Assembly (NCBI RefSeq): GCF_002794255.1
Contig: NZ_PGGW01000039.1
Location: forward strand, 62,001-126,000
DNA length: 64,000 bases
From: Streptomyces carminius
GTDB taxonomy: Bacteria; Actinomycetota; Actinomycetes; Streptomycetales; Streptomycetaceae
Direction: 5' to 3'
The translations under genes and the position numbers were made by a program. Shown here in pieces: positions 46,590 to 55,602 of this stretch. Position 1 is the first letter of the stretch. Each line of letters starts with the position of its first letter. The notes beneath the pieces are model-generated. The model saw only the letters and a list, made by a program, of their open reading frames with translations, searched no databases and was not told the origin of the DNA.

Positions 46590-47828
46590 CTACAGGCGGG
46601 AGAGGGAGGCCACGGCCCGCAGGGTGTCGCCGGTCGCCTCGCGGTCGCCCTCCTGGCCCGCCGCCGCGTCCCGGGGTGACACGTGGCCCGCCGCCAGCCG
46701 GCAGAACTCCACGTCCTCCAGCACCAGCCGGGCGACCGTCCGCTCCGGGGTGGCGAGGGCGGCCGGGGAGTCCAGCGGCAGGTACCACTCGCCGCCGCCG
46801 CGGCCCTCGATCTCCAGGAGGAGGGTGCGGCCCGGGGCGCCCGCCGCCGTCAGGGAGCGGGCCGGGGCGGCCAGTCCGGCGCGGCGGCGGTCCGCGAGGG
46901 CTCCGGGGACGCGCCGTACGGCCAGCTCGACCATGCCGGCCAGATGCCCGGACGCGGGCGGCTCGTAGGGGTAGTCGACCGCCGCCGCGATGTCGTCGGC
47001 GTGGATCCAGCACGCGAACGCCCGGCCGACCAGCGCGTCGCGCACCGGCCGCCGGAACTCGGTGAAGTCCACCGGCAGGTCGGCCACGGCCGCCGCCTCC
47101 CGGGCCGCCGTGCGCACGATGCTCCGGGTCTGGGTGCGCCACCTGTCCCGTACGAACGGCGCCTCGTGCCGCCGGCAGTGCTCGATCGCCGCCTCCGTGC
47201 GGTCCGCCACGGTGTGCGGGGCGCCGGGGCCGAGCGGGTCCGCCAGTCCGAGCCGGACGGCCACCAGGCCGTCCGCGCAGCCGAGGTGGGCGAGCACCCC
47301 GCACAGGGTCAGGACGCGCTCGCCGCCCGCCCAGCGCAGCCGTACCGGGGTGGCCCACTCGGTGTCGCCCATGTCGCGCAGCAGCGCGTCCAGCCGGGCG
47401 GTCTCCGCGTCGTACGGGGCCGCCCACCGCGGCAGGGGAACGGCCGCCGGACGGCGGCGCAGGCACTCCTCCAGCGTCCCGGAGCGCAGCCCCGGGCCGG
47501 GGTCCAGCGGGTCCTCGCGCCGTATCAGGCCCACGGCGTCCCGGAGCCGCCGCGCCTCGCCGGCGCAGGGCGGGCAGTCGGGCAGATGCGCCTCGACGGC
47601 GGCGGTCTCCCCGGGGGAGCAGACCGCCAGCGCCCACGCGCCGAGCAGTGATCTGAGGGTGGGGTGGTCGTGGTCGCCCCGGCCGTCCCGCCGGCCGCCG
47701 TCCGGGGTGCCGCCGTCCGGGGCCGGCAGGTCGTCGGCGGGCGGGCGCGGTGCCGGTATGCGGGGTCCGTTCCGGTCCGGCTCCTCGGGGCCGTCTCCAC
47801 CGGGCGTCCCGTCCGCGGAACGGCTCAT
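46590..47828 (-). CDS. Zinc-finger anti-sigma factor with MDMPI-like C-terminal domain
   Basis: A 412-residue protein. After a Pro/Asp-rich start there is an anti-sigma zinc motif AHLPDCPPC (HxxxCxxC). The remaining 300 residues resemble the maleylpyruvate-isomerase/mycothiol-dependent fold (helical region around VLAHLGCADGLVAVRLGLAD, ACWIHADDIAAAVDYPYEPP). Its ATG overlaps the sigma gene stop (ATGA). Such fused proteins commonly partner ECF sigma factors in actinobacteria. No membrane segment is seen, so it is a soluble anti-sigma. Confidence 0.85.
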   Translation of the reverse strand: MSRSADGTPGGDGPEEPDRNGPRIPAPRPPADDLPAPDGGTPDGGRRDGRGDHDHPTLRSLLGAWALAVCSPGETAAVEAHLPDCPPCAGEARRLRDAVGLIRREDPLDPGPGLRSGTLEECLRRRPAAVPLPRWAAPYDAETARLDALLRDMGDTEWATPVRLRWAGGERVLTLCGVLAHLGCADGLVAVRLGLADPLGPGAPHTVADRTEAAIEHCRRHEAPFVRDRWRTQTRSIVRTAAREAAAVADLPVDFTEFRRPVRDALVGRAFACWIHADDIAAAVDYPYEPPASGHLAGMVELAVRRVPGALADRRRAGLAAPARSLTAAGAPGRTLLLEIEGRGGGEWYLPLDSPAALATPERTVARLVLEDVEFCRLAAGHVSPRDAAAGQEGDREATGDTLRAVASLSRL

Positions 47829-48400
47829 GAGGCGCTCCCGGCCCCGGGCCCCGCGGTGGTGGACGGTACGGCCGCGGACAGCAGCCGCAGCCCGAGCCGC
47901 AGCCGCCGGCGCGCCTCCTCCTCGCTCATGCCCAGCTCGGCGGCGGCCTCGCGGTAGTCCCGGTGCCGGACGTACGCCAGCTCCAGCACCGCGCGCAGCC
48001 CGGCGGGCAGGGTGGTGACCACGCGGTCCGCGCGGGCGGCCGCCTCGGCGGCGCGGAGCCGCTCCTCGGTCCGTGCGCGGAACTCCTCGCGGACGTCCGC
48101 GCGGGCGCGCTCGCGCAGCAGCCGCACGGCGTGCCGGTGGGTGAGCTCCCGGAGCCACGGCCGGAGCGGGCCCCGCCCGGGCCCGTACGCCCCCGGGGTC
48201 TGCCACAGCTCGGCGAAGACCTCGGTCATGACGTGGCCCGCGTCCTCCTCGTCGGCCAGGAACCGGTGGGCCAGGGCGTGCACCAGTGGTGCGTACCGGT
48301 CGTACAGCTCGGCCAGGGCGGACTCCTCGCCCCGCGCCAGCCGTCCCCGCAACCCGTGGTCCCAGCGGGGCTGTGTGCCGTTCGGCGCCTGCGCGGTCAT
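47825..48400 (-). CDS. ECF sigma factor
   Basis: A 191-residue sigma-70 family protein. It has region 2 (ALAELYDRYAPLVHALAHRF, then DAGHVMTEVFAELWQTPG) and region 4 (TLPAGLRAVLELAYVRHRDY, then REAAAELGMSEEEARRRLRL). The ATG at 48400 follows GGGGGTGGGA. It is translationally coupled to its presumed anti-sigma gene. The signal and target promoters are unknown; no clear GGAAC promoter was seen upstream. Confidence 0.9.
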   Translation of the reverse strand: MTAQAPNGTQPRWDHGLRGRLARGEESALAELYDRYAPLVHALAHRFLADEEDAGHVMTEVFAELWQTPGAYGPGRGPLRPWLRELTHRHAVRLLRERARADVREEFRARTEERLRAAEAAARADRVVTTLPAGLRAVLELAYVRHRDYREAAAELGMSEEEARRRLRLGLRLLSAAVPSTTAGPGAGSAS

Positions 48401-48750
48401 TCCCACCCCCGGCCTCTGCTCACCCCGAATGTAGTGGCAGGAACTGACAACATGCCCGTCTTTGGGCAATGTCCGGCCCGAAGTGACCGATTATGACCAT
48501 GTGTGGTCGAGGACTCGTCACATCGCGGCGACCCTCGGTGAAGGACCGGTTCGGTCCTGCCCGGATCCGGTGGTGCGTTATGGGGGTGTGACCGGAAGTG
48601 GTGGGAGGCGGAGACCTCGGGCGGCATAGGGTCGTGGTCCGCGGTGACTCCGGGTGGCCCGGAGGGGACGGCCGGTGCGGAGGAGGGGGAGCGGGGGAGC
48701 GGGGCCGTTCCGGCGGACGCCGGCGGACGAGACGAAGGGACTTCGGACAG

Positions 48751-49125
48751 GTGTCGTTGAAGGTGGTCGAGGAGGACCGGGGAGAGTGGGCCGTCCTGCT
48801 GGTGTCGGGTGAACTGGACCTCGTCACCGCCGCGCTGATCCGCCAGCACGTGCACGACGCCGTGGCCGACGGCCGCCGGGACCTGGTGCTCGACCTGTCC
48901 CGGGTGCTGTTCTGCGACTCCAGCGGTGTCGGCGTCCTCATCGCCTCGCGCCGGCTGATGCGCTCGTGCGCGGGCCGGCTGCGGCTGATCCTCCCGGCCC
49001 GGGGGGCGGTGGACGGCTCGCACGTCAACCGCGTCCTCGCCGCGCTCGGTGTCCGGCGGCTGTTCGACTGCTACCCGGACCTCGACGCGGCCACGGACGA
49101 CGCCGCCGACCCGCTGAGCGCCTGA
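48751..49125 (+). CDS. STAS anti-sigma factor antagonist
   Basis: A 124-residue single-domain protein of the SpoIIAA/BldG type. The phosphorylatable Ser lies in VLFCDSSGVGVLIASRRL. The N-terminal VSLKVVEEDRGEWAVLLVSG is the first strand pair. The start is GTG 48751; the GC-rich frame upstream looks non-coding. Such proteins bind unphosphorylated anti-sigma kinases to free a sigma factor. A HATPase kinase-like gene lies 800 bases downstream and may be its partner. Confidence 0.88.
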   Translation: MSLKVVEEDRGEWAVLLVSGELDLVTAALIRQHVHDAVADGRRDLVLDLSRVLFCDSSGVGVLIASRRLMRSCAGRLRLILPARGAVDGSHVNRVLAALGVRRLFDCYPDLDAATDDAADPLSA

Positions 49126-49162
49126 CGGCGCACGGCTCCGGACCCGGGGCGCCGGGGGCGCG

Positions 49163-49687
49163 TCAGCGTGCCGCCTGCCGGCCGAGGGACCGCGGGCGGG
49201 CGCCGGCCGTGTCCCGCGGCTCGTCCAGGTACTGGGCCGCCGTGGTGACGAAGTCCTCGACGGCCCGTTTCGAGGACGTCCGCCGGGCGTCCAGTCCCGC
49301 GCGGTCCAGTCCCCTGCCGTGCAGCCCGGTCACCGACTCCAGCGCGGACCGCGCGACCTCCTCCAGCGCCGGGTCGCGGGTGAGCAGCCGCATCCGGAAC
49401 AGCGCCTCGTGCGCCTCCGAGCGCAGCCGGTAGACGTCCCGCAGCAGGGCCGGCATGTCCTCCTCGCCGGGCCGTTCGTGCTCCGCGAACCACCGGTGCA
49501 CCAGCATGCGCCGGTAGTTGTGCAGCGCCCCTGCGTACATGCAGTACGCGTCGATCCGTTCCTGCCGCAGCCGTTCCCGGCGGGCCAGTTCCTCACCGTA
49601 GGCGGTGGTGCGGCGCTGGAAGACGTAGGTGATCCCGGAACCCAGCAGGGTGCCGAGAACGGCGATGAGTGCGGCTACCGCTTCCAT
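49163..49687 (-). CDS. Conserved membrane-tethered helical protein
   Basis: A 174-residue protein with one N-terminal helix (AALIAVLGTLLGSGITYVF) and a long charged helical part (RRERLRQERIDAYCMYAGAL, HNYRRMLVHRWF). Proteins with this plan are common in Streptomyces and not characterised. The start at 49687 is the ATG right before the helix. It converges with the STAS gene and is divergent from the HATPase gene. No function is assigned. Confidence 0.75.
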   Translation of the reverse strand: MEAVAALIAVLGTLLGSGITYVFQRRTTAYGEELARRERLRQERIDAYCMYAGALHNYRRMLVHRWFAEHERPGEEDMPALLRDVYRLRSEAHEALFRMRLLTRDPALEEVARSALESVTGLHGRGLDRAGLDARRTSSKRAVEDFVTTAAQYLDEPRDTAGARPRSLGRQAAR

Positions 49688-49920
49688 GGCTCCCAGTCGA
49701 TCACAGAAGTCGCCCTGTGGGGGCGGGTGTTCGAGTCCCGGGTCCGGGCATCGCACAGTATGCGATACGCCTACTCCTTTGCGCCGGAATATGCCTGAAG
49801 CGCTTGTTGTCGGGACCCCGGGTCCAGCAGGCTGTGCCGCACCGGGGGAAAGGACAGCGGTCGTGTGCCCGTACGGCCACGCGGCCAGGTGCTCCCGGTC
49901 AGGGATGGTGAAGGGTGCGG

Positions 49921-50439
49921 ATGCGTCAGATGCAGCTGGAGGTCGGAACCGATCCCAAGGAGGTGGGCAGAGCCCGCGGCTGGGCCCGGTCGCGGCTGGC
50001 CCGGTCGGGGCTCGCGGCGGACGAGCCCCTGGTGGAGACGCTGGTCCTGCTGGTCTCCGAACTGGTCACCAACGCCGTGGTCCACACCGGCCGCCCCGCC
50101 CGGCTCCGCGTGCTGCTCTCCGACCGCCTCGCCGCGGGCCGGGGCACCGTGCGGATCGAGGTCGCCGACACCTGCGCCTGCCCGCCGCTGCGGCGCCGGG
50201 CCGAGGACGACGACACCGGCGGCCGCGGCCTGGAACTGGTCGGCGCGCTCGCCGACCGCTGGGGCTGGCGGCCGGAGGAGAGCGGCAAGCGCATCTGGTG
50301 CGAGCTGGACCGGGACGCCGCCGCGGCGGGTACGGACCCCGCGGGCGGCGGCAGTTCCCCGGCGGCGGGGGCCGTGCCCGGTGAAACGGTTCTGGCGAGG
50401 ACGCGGAGCCGGCCGGGTGTCCGGACGCCCGGCGGCTGA
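49921..50439 (+). CDS. HATPase_c anti-sigma kinase-like protein
   Basis: A 172-residue ATP-binding protein of the SpoIIAB/RsbW type. The N box is SELVTNAVVHTG and the G box is DTGGRGLELVGALADRWGW. It has a C-terminal Gly/Pro-rich tail. GAAGGGTG precedes ATG 49921; ATG 49930 is also possible. It likely binds a sigma factor and phosphorylates a STAS antagonist such as the product of 48751-49125. This link is inferred from proximity. Confidence 0.85.
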   Translation: MRQMQLEVGTDPKEVGRARGWARSRLARSGLAADEPLVETLVLLVSELVTNAVVHTGRPARLRVLLSDRLAAGRGTVRIEVADTCACPPLRRRAEDDDTGGRGLELVGALADRWGWRPEESGKRIWCELDRDAAAAGTDPAGGGSSPAAGAVPGETVLARTRSRPGVRTPGG

Positions 50440-50468
50440 CGCCCGGTCACGTCCCGGCCGGGCGGACG

Positions 50469-51617
50469 TCAGTCGCTCGTCGTGCGGGCGACGGCCCGGG
50501 CCGTCTTCCGCGCCTCGATGCCCAGTTCGCGGAGCATGCCGCTGATGGGATTGGTGTAGCCGGTGAAGTACAGGCCCGCGGCGGTGGGCAGGGTGCGGTG
50601 GCCCCGGGCGCGGGGCCGGCCGCGCTCGTCCAGCACCCCGAGGTGGCCGACCAGCTCCTCCAGTCCGCGGCGGTAGCCGGTGGCGGCTATGACGGTGTCC
50701 GGGGCGATGGTGCTGCCGTCGGCCAGGACGACCTTGGGCCCGTCGAAGGACTCCACGGTCGCCACCGGCTCTATCCGGCCCCGGCGGACCGCCTTGACGA
50801 AACCGGTGTCCTGGACGGGGATCGCGCCCTGGCGCACCCGGGTGTAGAGGCCGGTCTCCGGGCGCGGCAGGCCGTGCTTCGACAGGTCCGGCAGGGACAC
50901 CCTCGCCAGCCCCCGGGCCATGCCGTCCACCAGCCGCACCGGCAGGCGCCGTACCGCGATGCCGGTGGCCTGGGCGGGCCAGCCCAGGGTGGAGCGGCGC
51001 ACGATGTGCGGCGGGGTGCGGACGGCGAGCCGCACCCGGGACGCGCCGCCCTCGGCGAGGTCCAGGGCTATCTCGGCGCCGGTGTTGCCGGTGCCGACGA
51101 CCAGGACGTCCTTGCCCGCGTACGGCCCGGGGGCGCGGTAGTCGCGGGCGTGGAGCAGCTCGCCGGCGAAGGAGTCGCGGCCCGGCCAGCCGGGGACGTA
51201 CGGGGTGTGGCTGTAGCCGGTGGCCACCACGACCACCGGGGCGTTCAGCACCCGGCCGCCGTTGGCGCGCAGCACCCAGCTTCCGTCGTCGGCCCGGTCG
51301 ATCCGGTTGACCTCCACCCCGGGGGCCAGTTCCAGCCGGTGGTGCCGGGCGTACTCCTCCAGGTAGCGCACCAGGTCGTCCCGGCGCACCCAGCGGCCGT
51401 ACGAGCGCGGGATCCGCAGGCCGGGGAGCGCCGAGCGGCGGCGGGTGGTGTGCAGCCGGAGCCGGTCGTAGTGGCCGCGCCAGGAGGCGCCGACCGACTC
51501 GGACCGCTCCAGCACGACGGAGCGGATGCCGCGTTCGCGCAGGGCGGCGGCGACGGCCAGCCCTCCGGGCCCCGCTCCGATGATGTGCACGGGTCTGCTG
51601 TCGTCGGACATGTGCAT
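50469..51617 (-). CDS. Flavin-dependent monooxygenase-like oxidoreductase
   Basis: A 382-residue FAD/NADPH protein. The FAD motif is IIGAGPGGLAVAAALRERG and the NADPH motif is VLVVGTGNTGAEIALDLAEG. Between them lies ATGYSHTPYVPGWPG, close to the flavin monooxygenase fingerprint. A second ATG (51611) follows the first by two codons. It converges with the HATPase gene. It may oxidise N or S atoms of a small molecule; the substrate is not evident. Confidence 0.88.
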   Translation of the reverse strand: MHMSDDSRPVHIIGAGPGGLAVAAALRERGIRSVVLERSESVGASWRGHYDRLRLHTTRRRSALPGLRIPRSYGRWVRRDDLVRYLEEYARHHRLELAPGVEVNRIDRADDGSWVLRANGGRVLNAPVVVVATGYSHTPYVPGWPGRDSFAGELLHARDYRAPGPYAGKDVLVVGTGNTGAEIALDLAEGGASRVRLAVRTPPHIVRRSTLGWPAQATGIAVRRLPVRLVDGMARGLARVSLPDLSKHGLPRPETGLYTRVRQGAIPVQDTGFVKAVRRGRIEPVATVESFDGPKVVLADGSTIAPDTVIAATGYRRGLEELVGHLGVLDERGRPRARGHRTLPTAAGLYFTGYTNPISGMLRELGIEARKTARAVARTTSD

Positions 51618-52262
51618 GCCGATGAGTGTATGCCCCGCTTCCTCCCCCGCGGCGTCCGGTTCCCCCGGGAATCCCGGGGCCCGCCTCGCCGGGGGCGGTC
51701 GGCGGGGTGGCCGTGCGTCCTTCCGCTACCCCGGAACCGCGCCCGGAACCACACGTGGAGCCAGGTGCGGAGCCGGCTGGGGAATCGGGCGGGAACGCGG
51801 CGGGCCGGGGAGGAGGTCCCGCCGGGTTCCGGGGAGTCCGGGGAGTCCGGCGGTTCCGGCGGTGCGGGAGAGGGCGGGCGGAAAGCGAGCGGCGCGGACG
51901 AGGGCCGCCGGGCATGGGAACCCCGGTGGCCCTCGTCCGTTGTGCGGGGAGGCATCGCCGCTCGCTTGTTTCACACCCCTTGTACCTTCTTGCATCTTTC
52001 TCCCCGGACGCTCGGTGCCCTGAGCGCGGGACCTGCGCTCTGGGGCCCGAGCACCGGGATCGTCGTCGCCCGGGCCCCGGCGGTACGCGGCATTCGGTGA
52101 GACCGGCCGAATGCCGGGCCGTGGTCGCACCGCGAGGAAGGGCGACGTGCTGCTCACCGACCGGGGTTGCGAGCCGCCCGGCGAACGCGCATGACTCAGT
52201 TCTACCCGAGGCCCGGGGAGGCCGGTGGCACCTGGAGGACGGCGGCACTAAGGTGCCAGGGC
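51618..52262. other. 645-base intergenic region with one long hairpin
   Basis: No convincing gene. An 18-bp stem with one mismatch (51895-51912 with 51922-51939) and 9-base loop lies in the middle. The stretch 51950-52010 is AT-richer and could hold a promoter. The last 100 bases form the leader of the next gene. Confidence 0.45.
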
Positions 52263-53297
52263 ATGAGGCGTGACGGAGGTGAGGGGGCCTCGGCGGAGCC
52301 GGGCCCCGGCGACTTAGCGGCCCATCTGACGGCGCTGGGAGTGGACGAGCAGGCCGTCGCCCTGTACGTGGCGCTGCTGTCGGGCGACGAGACGGCCCGG
52401 CGGCCGCCCGGATCCCCGCGGGCGGAGGAGGCACGGCGGACGCTGCTCGGTCTCGGACTGGCGGCCGAGGTGCCGGACGGGGCGGTGGACGCGGACGGCG
52501 CCTCCCTGGTGGCCGTACCGCCCGCGTCCGCGCTGGAACTGCTCGCCCGGCGGGAGGCGCTCCGGCTGGAGGAGGCCCGCTCGGCGGTCAGCCGGGCGTA
52601 CGAGCGGTACCGGCGCCGTACGCCGTCGGCCGTGGGCGACCGGGTCGCCGAGGAACTGGCCGGCGGCGAGATGGAGCGGGTGCTGGGCGAGGCGGTGGGC
52701 GGGGCGCGACGGGAGGTGCTGCGGTTCGACTCGCCGCCGTACTTCTGGGACAGCGAGCGCGGCGCCAAGGAGGAGGTGGCGCAGCTGCGCCGGGGCCTGC
52801 GCTACCGGGCGGTGTACACCCGGGCCTCCCTCTCCCATCCCCGCTACATCACCGAGAACGTCCAGCCGTGCCTGGACGCGGGCGAGGAGGCGCGCGTCGT
52901 ACCGGAGCTGCCGGTGAAGCTGATGCTGGTGGACGACCGGATCGGCTTCGTGTCCATGTCCATCGTGGACGTCGACATGAACCGCGGCACGCTGGTGGTG
53001 CGGCCGGGCGCGCTGCTGGCCGCGCTGCGGGCGCTGTTCGAGGCCTACTGGGACCGGGCGCTGCCCATCCACTCCCGGAACGGGAGCACCGCGGTGACGG
53101 GCGGGGGGCGGCCGGGACCGGCCGAGCGCCGCATCCTGGCGATGCTCGTCGCGGGGGTGCCGGACAGCCAGATCATCCGCGAACTGGGCATCAGCCGCCG
53201 CACGTTCTTCCGCCGCATGGAGCTGCTGATGGCGCAGGCCGGTGCGGCCAGCCGCTTCCAGCTCGCCCTGCAGGCGCAGCGGCGGGGCTGGCTGTGA
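52263..53297 (+). CDS. TrmB/LuxR-type transcriptional regulator
   Basis: A 344-residue regulator. The N-terminal part resembles TrmB-like helix-turn-helix proteins (LTALGVDEQAVALYVALLSG). The middle resembles a phospholipase-D-like sensory domain (EVLRFDSPPYFWDSERGAKE, KLMLVDDRIGFVSMSIVDVD). The C-terminus carries a LuxR-type HTH (AMLVAGVPDSQIIRELGISR then RTFFRRMELLM). The ATG at 52263 is the first in the region of high similarity. The ligand and targets are unknown; no biosynthetic genes are adjacent. Confidence 0.82.
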   Translation: MRRDGGEGASAEPGPGDLAAHLTALGVDEQAVALYVALLSGDETARRPPGSPRAEEARRTLLGLGLAAEVPDGAVDADGASLVAVPPASALELLARREALRLEEARSAVSRAYERYRRRTPSAVGDRVAEELAGGEMERVLGEAVGGARREVLRFDSPPYFWDSERGAKEEVAQLRRGLRYRAVYTRASLSHPRYITENVQPCLDAGEEARVVPELPVKLMLVDDRIGFVSMSIVDVDMNRGTLVVRPGALLAALRALFEAYWDRALPIHSRNGSTAVTGGGRPGPAERRILAMLVAGVPDSQIIRELGISRRTFFRRMELLMAQAGAASRFQLALQAQRRGWL

Positions 53298-53497
53298 CGG
53301 CGCCGACGGCACCGACGGCACCGACGGTGCCCACGGTGCCCACGGTGCCGTGGTGGTGACGGACAGCCAGGCGGTGTGCCGGGTCACGGTGTTCCGGGTG
53401 CGGACGGTTGTGACGGGAGGGCCGCCGCCGGCCCGATCCCTGAGTACTCTCCATGCGGAACCGACCGGGCAGTAAGAGACGGCAGAAAGACTCACAC

Positions 53498-54730
53498 GTG
53501 AAGAAACCGAAGAGACCCCGCATAGCCCTGGGCGCCGCCGTGGCGGCGCTCGTCCTCACGGGCGCCACCGCCGCCACGGCGGGGGCCGCCGCTCCCGATC
53601 CCGGCTCCGCGCCGCTGGGCACGGTCCGGGGCGCCGAGGCCCCGGACACGGTGGACGGCGAGTACATCGTGGTGCTGAAGGACTCCGGCTCCCGGGCCCG
53701 GCAGCTCCGGGCGGCCGAGGGCGTACGGGACAAGGCGGAGGAACTGACCGACACCTTCGGCGGCCGGCCGGACCGCACCTTCGACTCGGCGCTCAAGGGA
53801 TTCTCGCTGAAGGCCACCGAGAAGCAGGCGCGGCGGCTGGCGGCCGACCCCGCGGTCGCGTACGTCGAGGCCAACCGCGTCGAGCGGGGCGACGACGTCC
53901 AGACCGACCCGTCCTGGGGCCTGGACCGGATCGACCAGCGCGACCTGCCGCTGGACGCGAGCTACACCTACCGCGGCACGGCGTCGAACGTCACCGCGTA
54001 CGTGGTGGACTCCGGCATCAACATCTCCCACGAGGACTTCGGCGGCCGGGCCTCGTACGGCTACAACTTCGTGGACGGCAACCGGACGGCCGAGGACTGC
54101 CACGGGCACGGCACCCATGTGGCGGGCATCCTGGGCAGCGGGACGTACGGGGTGGCCAAGGGGGTGAAGCTGGTCGCGGTGAAGGTGCTCAACTGCAACA
54201 ACGCGGGCACCACGGCGGCCCTGCTGGCCGGCTACGACTGGGTGGCCGAGAACGCCGTCAGGCCCGCCGTCGTCAACGTCAGCGTCGGCGGCAGCCCGAG
54301 CGACGCCAAGAGCGCGATGATCCGGAAACTGGTCGGCGCGGGGCTCACCATCGCGGCCTCGGCGGGCAACAAGGGCACGGACGCGTGCGCGCAGTCGCCC
54401 GCCCTGGAGGAGTCCGTGATCACGGTCGCCGCGACGGCCCGGGACGACTCGAAGCCGAGCTGGTCGAACCACGGCACCTGCGTGGACGTCTTCGCGCCGG
54501 GCGCGTCCGTCCCGTCCCTGGGGATCGACTCGGACACGGCGGTGAAGACGATGAGCGGCACGTCGATGTCGGCGCCGCACGCGACGGGTGTCGCGGCGCT
54601 GTACGTCGCGGAGCACCCGGAGGCCACCCCCGCCCAGGTGAGCCGGGCGCTGCTGACCGGGGCGACCGGCGACCGGGTGACGGGGGCCGGCGCGGGCTCG
54701 CCGAACAGGCTGCTGCACAGCGGCGAGTGA
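53498..54730 (+). CDS. Secreted subtilisin-like protease (S8)
   Basis: A 410-residue precursor. A signal peptide (KKPKRPRIALGAAVAALVL) is followed by an inhibitor I9 propeptide (GEYIVVLKDSGSRARQL through AYVEANRVER). The catalytic domain has Asp171 (YVVDSGINI), His204 (HGHGTHVAG) and Ser356 (GTSMSAPHATG). It is close to the proteinase K group in domain order. The start GTG 53498 has only a weak AGAAAGA site; an in-frame ATG lies at 53453. The enzyme is exported and self-activates. Confidence 0.92.
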   Translation: MKKPKRPRIALGAAVAALVLTGATAATAGAAAPDPGSAPLGTVRGAEAPDTVDGEYIVVLKDSGSRARQLRAAEGVRDKAEELTDTFGGRPDRTFDSALKGFSLKATEKQARRLAADPAVAYVEANRVERGDDVQTDPSWGLDRIDQRDLPLDASYTYRGTASNVTAYVVDSGINISHEDFGGRASYGYNFVDGNRTAEDCHGHGTHVAGILGSGTYGVAKGVKLVAVKVLNCNNAGTTAALLAGYDWVAENAVRPAVVNVSVGGSPSDAKSAMIRKLVGAGLTIAASAGNKGTDACAQSPALEESVITVAATARDDSKPSWSNHGTCVDVFAPGASVPSLGIDSDTAVKTMSGTSMSAPHATGVAALYVAEHPEATPAQVSRALLTGATGDRVTGAGAGSPNRLLHSGE

Positions 54731-54773
54731 TCCGGGACCACTGATCCGGGCGGCGCCGTCCGGTGGACCCGAT

Positions 54774-54812
54774 CGCCCGGACGGCCGGTGACAGGAGCCG
54801 GCCGTCCGGGCG
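54774..54812. terminator. 15-bp hairpin between convergent genes
   Basis: Perfect arms 54774-54788 and 54798-54812 surround a 9-base loop. It lies between the subtilase gene and the minus-strand TetR gene. Confidence 0.75.
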
Positions 54813-54824
54813 CGGGGCGGCGGG

Positions 54825-55472
54825 CTACCGGCTGGGTTTGCGGCCCGTCACGCCCAGATAGAGGAGGAAGGCGAGGTTCGGCTTCAGGTCGGCCCGCTTG
54901 GCGCCCCAGCTCTGGACGCTCTTCTGCTGCCCGGCCACCGAGGCGAGCATCGACACCAGGGAGCCGGCGACGGCGGCCGGGCTGACGCCCTGGTCGGCCC
55001 GGCCCTTGGACTGGAGCTTCTCGATGGACTCGGCCAGTGGGCCGATGACATTGCTCAGGACCTTCGCCCGGATCTTGGAGAAACGTTTGTCCCCCTCGGC
55101 GGCGCCCAGGTCCACCACCCGCAGGATCGCGTCGTTGCGCTGCCAGAAGGAGAGGAAGCCGTCCACCAGCTCCTCGGCCGTCTGCCAGCCCGCCTTCCCC
55201 GTCCAGGTGCGGTCGGTGGCCAGGTCGGCGAGGTCCGAGCCCTCCTGCGCCATCGTCTCGGCCAGCTCCAGGACGGCACCCTCCACGTCCGGGAAGTACT
55301 GGTAGAAGGTGGCGGGGGAGGTCCCCGCGCGCCGTGCGACGTCGATCACCCGGACGTCGCGGTACGGCGAGGAGCTGAGCATCTCGTCCAGGCAGGTGAG
55401 CAGTTTCTGCCGCGTCGCCTGGCCGCGGTGCCCGGCCACCCGACCGTCAACAGTTCGTACTTGTCCTGTCAT
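54825..55472 (-). CDS. TetR family regulator
   Basis: A 215-residue repressor with an N-terminal HTH (VIDVARRAGTSPATFYQYFP, about residues 43-62) and an all-helical ligand domain. The start is ATG 55472. It is divergent from the VOC gene just upstream of afsK; 130 bases separate the two. In S. coelicolor a TetR gene is also found near afsK, as I recall. The ligand is unknown. Confidence 0.9.
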   Translation of the reverse strand: MTGQVRTVDGRVAGHRGQATRQKLLTCLDEMLSSSPYRDVRVIDVARRAGTSPATFYQYFPDVEGAVLELAETMAQEGSDLADLATDRTWTGKAGWQTAEELVDGFLSFWQRNDAILRVVDLGAAEGDKRFSKIRAKVLSNVIGPLAESIEKLQSKGRADQGVSPAAVAGSLVSMLASVAGQQKSVQSWGAKRADLKPNLAFLLYLGVTGRKPSR

Positions 55473-55602
55473 GTCGTCAGCTTACCGAGGGATGATCGGC
55501 CCGCGATTCGACCGGCCCCAAATGGGGTGATCCCCTGCACATGAGGTAATCCATGGATAGCGTTCCCGTATCGGGACAGGACACCACGGAAGGAACCGGA
55601 CG

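Noticed and set aside
44983..47637. 884-codon minus-strand frame opposite purU
   Set aside because: PurU is unambiguous on the plus strand. The opposite frame shows no domain and shadow composition.
48430..48470. ECF-type promoter GGAAC upstream of the ECF sigma operon
   Set aside because: GGAAC occurs but on the opposite strand to the sigma gene, and the distance to the nearest CGTC is too short.
49700..49760. tRNA-like T-arm sequence GTTCGAGTCCC
   Set aside because: It looks like a T-loop, but no matching acceptor stem, anticodon arm or D-arm can be drawn upstream. It is a chance match or at most a fragment.
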